Source: Rhodospirillales bacterium
GTDB lineage: Bacteria; Pseudomonadota; Alphaproteobacteria; CACIAM-22H2
Direction: 5' to 3'
Length of the DNA stretch: 17,380 bases
Assembly: GCA_016195145.1 (NCBI GenBank)
Contig: JACQAF010000278.1
Span: 1 to 17,380, forward strand
Both the position numbers and the translations under genes were made by a program. The notes beneath the pieces were generated by a model that searched no databases, was not told the origin of the DNA, and saw nothing but the letters and a program-made list of their open reading frames with translations. Shown in pieces: positions 7,909 through 13,822 of the stretch; within the stretch, counting starts at the first letter, position 1, and every line of letters starts with the position of its first letter.

Positions 7909-8909
7909 CGGTTGGCGCTGGAACGTTGAGCCGGAATGACGTCGCCGTCCGGAATCATACCCTTCAGAAATTTGAACAGATCGCTGCCTGTGGAAAGGAC
8001 AAGGGTCGTGTTCTCGGCGATGATGTATTTGTAGGACTGCATGGTCCGTGTGAATTCATAGAACGCCACCGCCTCAGAGCTCCGATTATAGGCCTTGGCG
8101 TAGATTTCGGTGGCTTTCGCGTCCGCCATGCCGCGGATCTCCTCAACCTGTCGGTAGGCTTCAGACTGAATCTTGTTCAGGTCGCGCACACGGTTGCCAC
8201 GGATTCTCGCGGCCTCTCCGTTACCTTCCGACAGGAAGCGTTCCGCGATCTGGCGCCGTTCGCTGATCATTCGATCATAAATCTTCGGGCGCACGCTTTC
8301 GTTGTAATTGATTCGCTTGAACCGGATATCGAGCAATTCGATGCCGAACACTTGGACCTTCTCGGCAGCGGAGGTAAATATCTCCTGCTCGACCAGTTTG
8401 CGTCCCTTCTGGATCGGCACCAGCGACCCCATATCCAGCTTCCGCTCCGCATCGGTCAGGAGCGTGTCGCGCAGCGGCACGCGATCCTTGGTGGTCCGGA
8501 TGATCTCGATAAGCTCATGCTTAGCGACGGCGTTACGGGTCTCGCTGCCCAGAATATCGTCCAGGCGGGACTGAGCGCTGCGTTCATCGCGCAGCCGCAG
8601 AAAGTACTGGAGAGGGTCTACAATCCGCCAGCGGGCGAACAGATCGACCGATATGTAGAGCTTGTCCTTGGTTGGCATATCGGACGGATTGCCGTCCCAC
8701 TCGAGAACTCGCTTGTCGATCAGGTTGACGTCCTGGATGAAGGGCAGCTTGACCTTCAGACCGGCGGTCGTCACGGGCGCGCCGACAGGCTTGCCGAACT
8801 GGGTGATAATCACTTGCTGGACTTCGCTCACCGTATAGACCGAACTCATCAGAACATACGTCCCGACGACAAGAACCGCCAAGATGGCTACCTGCATGAT
8901 CCTATTCAT
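7905..8909 (-). CDS. hflC: Protease modulator HflC (SPFH/Band 7)
   Basis: HflC pairs with HflK in a large membrane-embedded cage that surrounds and modulates the FtsH protease; the SPFH domain faces the periplasm in E. coli. The protein is 334 aa, the family length. It has one N-terminal transmembrane segment (about residues 5-24), then the SPFH start 'YTVSEVQQVIITQFGKP' with 'LKVKLPFIQDVNLIDKRVLEWDG', and the later 'LLDIRFKRINYNESVRPKIYDRMISERR' segment typical of HflC. A charged helical stretch (about residues 200-280) and 'YEFTRTMQSYKYIIAENTTLVLSTGSDLFKFL' follow, as in the family. The ATG overlaps the hflK stop by 4 bases, and its own stop overlaps the next gene by 4 bases, so all three are probably one transcript. 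GC content looks lower than in the flanking genes: for example, 8281-8340 has 29 G/C in 60. Confidence 0.95.
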   Translation of the reverse strand: MNRIMQVAILAVLVVGTYVLMSSVYTVSEVQQVIITQFGKPVGAPVTTAGLKVKLPFIQDVNLIDKRVLEWDGNPSDMPTKDKLYISVDLFARWRIVDPLQYFLRLRDERSAQSRLDDILGSETRNAVAKHELIEIIRTTKDRVPLRDTLLTDAERKLDMGSLVPIQKGRKLVEQEIFTSAAEKVQVFGIELLDIRFKRINYNESVRPKIYDRMISERRQIAERFLSEGNGEAARIRGNRVRDLNKIQSEAYRQVEEIRGMADAKATEIYAKAYNRSSEAVAFYEFTRTMQSYKYIIAENTTLVLSTGSDLFKFLKGMIPDGDVIPAQRSSANR

Positions 8910-9970
8910 GGCCGATCTCCCTTCTGGGAGTTCAGATTCAATAACGGCAGAATGCTGCGCGTCTGTTCATCGACGATGATCTTGGAACGTACGCTTGGCA
9001 TGATGTCCTGCAGGGTCTCGATATAGATGCGGCGGCGGGTAACTTCCGGGGCCTTGCTGTATTCCGCCAATAAGGCGCTGAACCGAGCGACATCGCCTTC
9101 CGCTTCGTTGATTCTCTTGAGCCGGTACCCGTCGGCTTCGCGGATCCGCTGATCCTTCTCACCCTCGGCCAGCGGGATCACCTTGTTGTAATCGCGCCGG
9201 GCCTCGTTGATCAGTTTCTCTTTCTCCTGCTGGGCCTGGTTGACCTCGTTGAACGATTCCTGCACCGGTTCGGGCGGATTGATGTTTTTCAATTGCACCT
9301 GATCGATGCTGATCCCCATTGCGTATTTGGTCGAGAGCGCCTGCATCTTGGTCAGCGCTTCCGTTTCGATTTCCTGCCGGCCGATGGTAATCACCTCGTC
9401 CACGGTACGATCGCCGACGACTTCCCGCATTACGGATTCGGAAACATAGCGGAGGGTTTCACTCGGCTCCCGAACTTCGAACAGAAATTTAACGGGATCC
9501 GAGATACGGTATTGAACCACCCATTCCACCAACGCGGCGTTCAGGTCGCCCGTCACCATCTGCGTTTCGCGCTTTCCGTCGCGACGACGAGAACTCTGGT
9601 ACGGATCGTTGGCGCCTGGGGTCGTGAACCCGAACTCCTGCTTCAACTGCCGTTTTACGGGAACGACTGTCGCCGCATCGATACCCAGCGGCAGCTTGAA
9701 GTGCAGCCCCGGAGGAACTTCCTTGAGATACTTGCCGAAACGTTGCACGACCGCGACAGAGTCGCTCGGCACAGTGTAATAGGCTGTCCATGCGCCCAGG
9801 CCGGCCAGGGCGAGGATGGCAAGGGCGATAATTCCGCGCGGGCTGCCGCCTGGCATGATCTGCTTGAGCCGATCCTGCACCTGCCGGACCAGGTCCTCCA
9901 TATCCGAAGCGGGATTGGCCCCGCCGCCCCAAGGGCCGCGCCGGCCGTCGTTGCCGTTCTGCGATGGCAT
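8906..9970 (-). CDS. hflK: FtsH protease activity modulator HflK (SPFH/Band 7)
   Basis: HflK is the partner of HflC in the FtsH-modulating membrane complex. The 354-aa protein begins with a Gly/Pro-rich cytoplasmic segment (RRGPWGGGANP), then an amphipathic helix (residues 24-38) and one transmembrane helix (about 46-65). The SPFH domain follows, with 'SVAVVQRFGKYLKEVPPGLHF', 'EWVVQYRISDPVKFLFEV' and 'SESVMREVVGDRTVDEVIT'. A charged coiled-coil-like region (about 250-310, rich in Glu/Lys/Arg, including NQAQQEKEKLINEARRDYNK) precedes the C-terminus. It is somewhat shorter than E. coli HflK (419 aa), mainly in the N-terminal Gly-rich part. The start ATG has GAGGA at 9978-9982, seven bases upstream. 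No DegP-type protease gene follows hflC, unlike in many alphaproteobacterial core hflKC loci, so this could be a second, accessory copy. Confidence 0.95.
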   Translation of the reverse strand: MPSQNGNDGRRGPWGGGANPASDMEDLVRQVQDRLKQIMPGGSPRGIIALAILALAGLGAWTAYYTVPSDSVAVVQRFGKYLKEVPPGLHFKLPLGIDAATVVPVKRQLKQEFGFTTPGANDPYQSSRRRDGKRETQMVTGDLNAALVEWVVQYRISDPVKFLFEVREPSETLRYVSESVMREVVGDRTVDEVITIGRQEIETEALTKMQALSTKYAMGISIDQVQLKNINPPEPVQESFNEVNQAQQEKEKLINEARRDYNKVIPLAEGEKDQRIREADGYRLKRINEAEGDVARFSALLAEYSKAPEVTRRRIYIETLQDIMPSVRSKIIVDEQTRSILPLLNLNSQKGDRP

Positions 9971-9997
9971 TAGAATGTCCTCTTCTTGTGCACGCTT

Positions 9998-10023
9998 AAG
10001 GCCATGCTCGGTGGCATGGCTTT
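9998..10023 (-). other. Hairpin in the hflK leader
   Basis: GCCATGC (10001-10007) and GCATGGC (10014-10020) form a 7-bp stem with a 6-base loop, extended by a G-T and two A-T pairs to 9998-10023. On the minus strand it lies between the unnamed-family gene (ending at 10099) and the hflK ribosome-binding site, with an A-run before the stem and CTTAAG after it. It could be an attenuator, a weak terminator or an mRNA processing site that sets hflK expression apart from the upstream gene. The 128-bp gap between the two genes holds nothing else I can name. Confidence 0.35.
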
Positions 10024-10098
10024 GCGCTGACCGACCCGGCGTCTACAACGCAATCCCTTGTTCGCGGCAATCTCTTGCTCGCGCTGCGGGGCAATCAA

Positions 10099-10521
10099 TT
10101 ATCCTGGGCGAACGATCATCCCTTCGTCTTCGCCCCGTTCTATGGCTCGACGGTCGGCCTCTTTCCGGCGCAATTCCGCTGTGCCTTTCAGCATTTTTTG
10201 ACCGGCCTCCCGTCCGACAGGATTTTGTTCAGGCGACTGGTCGTGCTTCAAGGCCGCATCCAGGTCATTCGGATCGATTGTCAGCGTCTGCATAAGACCC
10301 GGATGATCAGGATCCGGGTGCAGGTGAATCACGGTCAGTACCCGCCGATAAGCAGGAAAGGAGATGCCTTCGAGAAGCTCCTCATCCGTTTCGACGCTAT
10401 AGGCGCCAGCCGGTAGCACCGCATCGAACCGGTCAAGGAGAAAGGGTCGCCCGAAGGTCACTGTCTTCCTGTTCGTTCGAATCGTTATCGGAGCCTCCTG
10501 GTTGGCGGCCTTACCGTCCAA
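10099..10521 (-). CDS. Unnamed-family small protein, long paralogue upstream of hflK
   Basis: This protein of up to 140 aa has no signal peptide or membrane segment. It shares with the 96-aa protein at 7618-7908 the pattern 'TFxxPF.L......V.PxGxYSVETxEE...S', an Ile/His-rich strand and 'DPxDLxAAL'. It adds a charged C-terminal tail of about 45 residues (many Lys/Arg/Glu, ending GMIVRPG). I recall similar unnamed proteins in Alphaproteobacteria but no characterised member. The coordinates use the furthest in-frame start, TTG at 10519-10521, which has no good Shine-Dalgarno. A perfect AGGAGG (10494-10499) sits 5 bases before an ATA codon (10486-10488), which aligns exactly with the ATG start of the paralogue. 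That ATA, or the ATT at 10480-10482, may be the true start; a GTG at 10459-10461 is a further option but would trim the conserved region. It probably belongs to the hflKC transcript. Confidence 0.7.
   Translation of the reverse strand: MDGKAANQEAPITIRTNRKTVTFGRPFLLDRFDAVLPAGAYSVETDEELLEGISFPAYRRVLTVIHLHPDPDHPGLMQTLTIDPNDLDAALKHDQSPEQNPVGREAGQKMLKGTAELRRKEADRRAIERGEDEGMIVRPG
10494..10499 (-). promoter_or_regulatory. Perfect Shine-Dalgarno before an ATA codon
   Basis: AGGAGG on the minus strand lies inside the frame that begins at the TTG at 10521. The spacer to ATA (10486-10488) is 5 bases (CTCCG) and to ATT (10480-10482) is 11 bases. No ATG, GTG or TTG lies in frame within a normal distance. 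This site decides the start question for the long paralogue. Confidence 0.55.
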
Positions 10522-10531
10522 TTGTGGAATG

Positions 10532-10558
10532 ACGGAGGAGGACCGATCCCTCCTCCGT
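10532..10558 (-). other. 10-bp hairpin containing GGAGGAGG, between two small genes
   Basis: ACGGAGGAGG (10532-10541) and CCTCCTCCGT (10549-10558) form a perfect 10-bp stem with a 7-base loop. The element lies in the 45-bp gap between the 54-aa small ORF and the long paralogue, and follows the small ORF's stop by 8 bases. On the minus-strand transcript the stem is GC-rich but is followed by CATTCCAC, with no U-run, so it is not a standard intrinsic terminator. The anti-Shine-Dalgarno-like CCUCCUCC arm could also pair with the downstream AGGAGG at 10494-10499, so a switch-like role is conceivable. Confidence 0.45.
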
Positions 10559-10566
10559 GCCGATTG

Positions 10567-10731
10567 TTACGACTTACGCGCTGGCGTGGCTTCAGCCGGC
10601 ATCTTGCTGTCGTGTTGTGTGGTCGGCTGATCAGTTACCGGTGCGTTCTTCGGCTTGTCGCCAGGAACGTCTTTGTTCGGAACGCCTTGCACTGAAGAAG
10701 ATTGTACTGAAGAAGATTTCTGATCGGACAT
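10567..10731 (-). CDS. Small hydrophilic disordered protein (54 aa)
   Basis: This short open frame begins with ATG at 10729-10731 and ends with TAA at 10567-10569. A GAAAGG-type ribosome-binding site lies about 9 bases upstream of the ATG. The product starts MSDQK and is rich in Ser, Gln, Pro, Lys and Asp, with no hydrophobic stretch, so it is probably intrinsically disordered and soluble. Residues 6-15 are a direct repeat of SSSVQ, encoded by two 15-bp tandem copies. Composition, ribosome-binding site and its place as the first gene after the AT-rich promoter-like region support a real gene. No family is recognised. It may lead the hflKC transcript, with the 10532-10558 hairpin after it. Confidence 0.5.
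   Translation of the reverse strand: MSDQKSSSVQSSSVQGVPNKDVPGDKPKNAPVTDQPTTQHDSKMPAEATPARKS
10687..10716. repeat. Tandem 15-bp repeat inside the small ORF
   Basis: TTGCACTGAAGAAGA (10687-10701) and TTGTACTGAAGAAGA (10702-10716) differ at one base, a silent change in a Val codon on the coding strand. Each copy encodes SSSVQ. This looks like a recent in-frame duplication. Confidence 0.8.
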
Positions 10732-10920
10732 ATGAAATGCCTTTCATTATTGCAGCATTGATTTGCCACTAATGAATATATGGTATCCGCATAAGTATTT
10801 TACAATGGGGTATATGGTATATTTTTTGATCATATTTGATTGAAGCAAAAACCGGACGATATAACACATAGTTTTATTTTCTTTTCTTAAACATAGAAGA
10901 GTTTTTATTTACTCTATAAC
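10732..10920 (-). promoter_or_regulatory. AT-rich probable promoter region of the hflKC group
   Basis: This stretch is far richer in A/T than the rest of the window: 10771-10920 has 39 G/C in 150 bases. On the minus strand TTGTAA (10800-10805) and TATATT (10775-10780) resemble -35 and -10 boxes but are 19 bases apart, slightly long. The 10-mer TATATGGTAT occurs twice (10777-10786 and 10811-10820), 34 bp apart, about three helical turns, as an activator or repressor might recognise. Position and composition suggest the promoter of the genes at 10731 and below; the exact start is not determined. Confidence 0.4.
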
Positions 10921-11198
10921 CCAAGAACTCGCACGGAGTCTGTGCCCTGACACAAGCCGGCCAACATGAGCGGACCCATAATGGGGCGGGTCAAGACACC
11001 TGCAAAACCGATCCAGTCCGGGCGATATTGGCGGCGCACGATGGCAATTCTGCAGATGCACCGACTTGGCGGCTACCGCAACAATCCGCACGCGCCTTAC
11101 GGCGAGCACGCGCGCGACGGAGGCGAATGATTTGCGCCGGCTCAGCGCCATACAGGACGGGACGTTCCGCCTGCGCGTCGAATACGACACGCCGGGCT
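10921..11198. other. Intergenic stretch without a supported gene
   Basis: GC content returns to normal here. On the plus strand a frame is open from 10982 to 11245 but has no ATG and only TTG start candidates. Its later part reads like protein (DLRRLSAIQDGTFRLRVEYD) but I recognise no family, and it would run 32 bp into the FAD oxidase gene from the other side. A minus-strand frame here begins inside the FAD oxidase gene and is probably a shadow. A decayed gene remnant is possible. Confidence 0.35.
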
Positions 11199-11219
11199 GT
11201 CTGATCCCGAGGATCAGAC
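11199..11219 (-). terminator. Hairpin across the stop codon of the FAD oxidase gene
   Basis: GTCTGATCC (11199-11207) and GGATCAGAC (11211-11219) form a perfect 9-bp stem with a 3-base loop. The stop codon (11214-11216) lies inside one arm. No U-run follows on either strand, so intrinsic termination would be weak; protection of the 3' end is an alternative. Confidence 0.4.
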
Positions 11220-12620
11220 GCGGACGATCTTGCCCGGATTCATGATGTTGTCGGGGTCGAGCGCCTTCTTGATCTGGCGCATCACGCTCACCGCCTCGCC
11301 ATGCTCGGCGACGAGGAAATCGAGCTTGCCATAGCCGATGCCATGCTCGCCCGTGCACGTGCCGTCCATCGCCAGTGCCCGGGCGACCAGCCGGTCGTTA
11401 AGGCGGTTCCCCTCGGCAACTTCTTTCGGATCGTCGGGGTGCAGGACGATGGTGAGATGAAAATTGCCGTCGCCGACATGGCCGACGATCGGCGCCGGCA
11501 GAAACGATTCGCGGATGTCTTTCTGCGTTTCGGCGATGCATTCGGCAAGCCGCGAGATCGGCACGCAGACATCGGTCGCCCAGATATGCGCCCCCGGCCG
11601 CAGCGCCTTGTTGGCGTAGGCGGCGTCGTGGCGGGCCTGCCACAGCCGCTTGCGCTCCTCGGGCGTATCGACCAACCGGAAATCGCTGCCGCCATGTTCG
11701 AGGGCGATTTCCTCGATCAGTTTGGCCTGCTCGGCGATGCTCGCCTCGGTCCCGTGGAATTCGATCCACAAGGTCGGCAGCACCGGCAGGTTCATTTTCG
11801 AATAGCGGTTGATCGCATCCATCTGCACGTCGTCGGCGAGCTCGAGCCGGGCGACGGGAATTTCCGACTGGATCGCCTGGATGACCATGTTGACCGCGTC
11901 GGCCACGGTGGGGAAGGAATAGGTCGCCGAATTGATCGCCGCCGGAATGCCGTAAAGCCGCAGCGTGATTTCGGTGATGACGCCAAGCGTTCCTTCGGAG
12001 CCGACGAACAGGCGAGTCAGGTCGTAGCCGGCCGAGGATTTACGCGCCCGTTTGGCGGTGCGAATGACGCGCCCGTCGGCGAGAACGACAGTCAGGGCCA
12101 GCACGTTGTCGCGCATCGTTCCGTAGCGCACTGCATTGGTGCCCGAGGCGCGCGTCGCCACCATGCCGCCGAGCGAGGCGTCGGCGCCGGGGTCGATGGG
12201 GAAAAACAGTCCGGTATCGCGCAGATATTCGTTGAGCTGCTTGCGCGTGACGCCCGGCTCGATCCGGCAATCGAGGTCGGCGGCGTTGACCTCGATCACA
12301 TGGTTCATCTGCGACATATCGAGCGACAGCCCGCCATACAGCGCCGCGATATGGCCTTCGAGCGAGGTGCCGGTGCCGTAGGGAATCACCGGCATCTTGT
12401 GGCGGGCGCAGATCTTGACGATGGCGCAAACCTCGTCGGTCGTGCGCGCAAATGCGACGGCGTCGGGCGGGACCGAAGCGTGATAGGATTCGTCCTTGCC
12501 GTGCTGCTCGCGCACCGCCGTCGCCGTCGAAAGGCGATCGCCGAGCAGAGCTTTGAGTTCTGCGATAGCGGCGTCGCGCACCGCGACCTTAAGCGGAACG
12601 GCGATCGAGGATGGATTCAT
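11214..12620 (-). CDS. FAD-linked oxidase, GlcD / D-lactate dehydrogenase (cytochrome) type
   Basis: This flavoprotein oxidises a 2-hydroxy acid, probably D-lactate or glycolate, and passes electrons to the respiratory chain. The 468-aa protein has the PCMH-type FAD-binding fold in its N-terminal half: IPYGTGTSLEGH (79-90) and DPGADASLGGMVATRASG (143-160), with TNAVRYGTM following. The FAD-oxidase C-terminal domain contains VGHVGDGNFHL, with metal- or substrate-binding His residues, and CTGEHGIGYGK (from residue 422), ending DPDNIMNPGKI. Length and motifs resemble D-lactate dehydrogenases of the Dld/GlcD type; the substrate cannot be fixed from sequence, and D-2-hydroxyglutarate is another option. 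No glcE or glcF gene is adjacent, which slightly favours the single-subunit lactate type. It is divergent from the gene at 12738. The ATG lacks a strong Shine-Dalgarno. Confidence 0.9.
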   Translation of the reverse strand: MNPSSIAVPLKVAVRDAAIAELKALLGDRLSTATAVREQHGKDESYHASVPPDAVAFARTTDEVCAIVKICARHKMPVIPYGTGTSLEGHIAALYGGLSLDMSQMNHVIEVNAADLDCRIEPGVTRKQLNEYLRDTGLFFPIDPGADASLGGMVATRASGTNAVRYGTMRDNVLALTVVLADGRVIRTAKRARKSSAGYDLTRLFVGSEGTLGVITEITLRLYGIPAAINSATYSFPTVADAVNMVIQAIQSEIPVARLELADDVQMDAINRYSKMNLPVLPTLWIEFHGTEASIAEQAKLIEEIALEHGGSDFRLVDTPEERKRLWQARHDAAYANKALRPGAHIWATDVCVPISRLAECIAETQKDIRESFLPAPIVGHVGDGNFHLTIVLHPDDPKEVAEGNRLNDRLVARALAMDGTCTGEHGIGYGKLDFLVAEHGEAVSVMRQIKKALDPDNIMNPGKIVRV

Positions 12621-12688
12621 AGGGATGAACCGGATAATTGAAATGGCAGATGGCGGCTAGAGTACGGCCGCGACCGGTTCCCTGCAAT

Positions 12689-12714
12689 CGATTACCGCCG
12701 GCGATTACCGCCGG
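12689..12714. repeat. Perfect 2 x 13-bp tandem repeat in a divergent promoter region
   Basis: CGATTACCGCCGG occurs twice in direct succession (12689-12701 and 12702-12714). The repeat lies in the 117-bp gap between the divergent FAD oxidase and the phosphoesterase-like gene, ending 23 bases before the start of the latter. It may be a binding site, a replication-slippage duplication or both. Confidence 0.75.
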
Positions 12715-12737
12715 TCGCCGACCATGGAGGGGGAAGG

Positions 12738-13709
12738 ATGAGAAATCGGCGGCGGCAGGCCTTTTGGGGCGTTTTCTGGGCGACATGGCTCGCGCTCGCG
12801 GCGACAGACCCGGCAATGGCGCAGCCCTTCCGTTTCGCCGCCATCGGCGATATGCCCTATCGCCCGCCGGCCGACGATGCGCGCGTCGCCGCCCTGATTG
12901 CCGATCTCAACCGGCGCGATCTCGCCTTTACCGTCCATATCGGCGACTTCAAAAGCGGCGGCAGCCGCTGCGACGACGAAATCATGCTGCGGGTCCGCGC
13001 GTTGTTCGAGACGTTCGACCGGCCGCTCGTCTACACGCCCGGCGACAATGAGTGGACCGATTGCCACCGGGCAAGCGCCGGCGGCTACAATCCGATTGAG
13101 CGCCTGATGAAACTGCGCGAGGTGTTTTTCGCCGGCGACCTCAACTTCGGCAAGACGCGGCTCGCCGTTGCCCAACAGAGCCAGGACCCGCGCTTCGCCA
13201 AATTCGTCGAGAACCTGCGCTGGGTTCACAACAACGTGCTGTTCGCCACGCTGCACATCGTCGGCTCGAACAACAACCTGCAACGCGATCGCGCCGCCGT
13301 GCTCGAATATATCGAGCGCAACGACGCCAACCTCGCCTGGCTGCGGACCGCCTTCGCCGAGGCGACCGCGCAAGGCCACGCGGCAGTCGTGCTCGCCATG
13401 CAAGCCAATCCCTGGTTCGAGAAATGGCACGACGAACGCACCGGATTCAGCGATTTTCTTACCGCACTCGAACGTGAAACCATCGCCTTCGGCCGGCCCG
13501 TCCTGCTGATCCACGGCGACAGCCATTATTTCCGCATCGATCAGCCGCTAGGCGGCGCGCGCGGCCGCCCACGCATCGGCAATTTCTTCCGTCTCGAGGT
13601 TTATGGCGACCGCGATGTTCATGGCGTGATCGTCGCGGTCGATCCGGCGGACGCCGTCAATCCTTTCGCCTTCCAGACGAATCTCGTGCCGGCCAATTTC
13701 AACCGTTAA
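12738..13709 (+). CDS. Secreted metallophosphoesterase-like protein
   Basis: This 323-aa protein begins with a signal peptide: basic RNRRRQ, a hydrophobic core, and a likely AMA-Q cleavage near residue 28. It is therefore probably periplasmic or exported. Motifs follow the calcineurin-like phosphoesterase order: GDMPY (37-41), HIGDFK (67-72), PGDNEW (101-106) and a late GDSHYFR (260-266). These supply the Asp/His/Asn residues that usually bind two metal ions. The usual GNHE motif is replaced by PGDNEW, so it belongs to a divergent branch, and the substrate is unknown. The ATG has a strong GGAGGGGG-type purine tract directly upstream (12726-12737). It is followed 113 bp later on the same strand by a carbonic anhydrase gene; functional linkage is not evident. 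Confidence 0.7.
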   Translation: MRNRRRQAFWGVFWATWLALAATDPAMAQPFRFAAIGDMPYRPPADDARVAALIADLNRRDLAFTVHIGDFKSGGSRCDDEIMLRVRALFETFDRPLVYTPGDNEWTDCHRASAGGYNPIERLMKLREVFFAGDLNFGKTRLAVAQQSQDPRFAKFVENLRWVHNNVLFATLHIVGSNNNLQRDRAAVLEYIERNDANLAWLRTAFAEATAQGHAAVVLAMQANPWFEKWHDERTGFSDFLTALERETIAFGRPVLLIHGDSHYFRIDQPLGGARGRPRIGNFFRLEVYGDRDVHGVIVAVDPADAVNPFAFQTNLVPANFNR

Positions 13710-13822
13710 AGCCCGTGAAATACGCGGCGGAAAAGCTTTTGCTGTGCCGCAAAAAATGCTACGCGAGCGCTCGTTCTCTGCCCCGCCGACCGAGCAGCAA
13801 GGTCAAGGAGACAACCAGCGCC

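Noticed and set aside
7893..9026. 377-residue plus-strand frame opposite hflC
   Set aside because: It is the antisense of a clearly recognisable hflC and has no motif of its own.
10557..10772. 71-residue plus-strand frame
   Set aside because: It lies opposite the small ORF and hairpin, has no ribosome-binding site and no recognisable features.
10826..10848. FNR-like half-sites (TTGATC ... AAGCAA) in the AT-rich region
   Set aside because: No pair of half-sites has the required 14-base span; the closest is 13 bases, so the match is not defensible.
10909..11358. 149-residue minus-strand frame downstream of the FAD oxidase stop
   Set aside because: It begins inside the FAD oxidase gene in another frame and has shadow-like composition.
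11301..12641. 446-residue plus-strand frame opposite the FAD oxidase
   Set aside because: It is an antisense shadow rich in His/Arg/Gly/Asp; the minus strand carries all the FAD-oxidase motifs.
13724..13754. Inverted repeats after the phosphoesterase gene (TTTTGC/GCAAAA and GCGGC/GCCGC)
   Set aside because: The stems are short and overlapping, with no clear terminator geometry.
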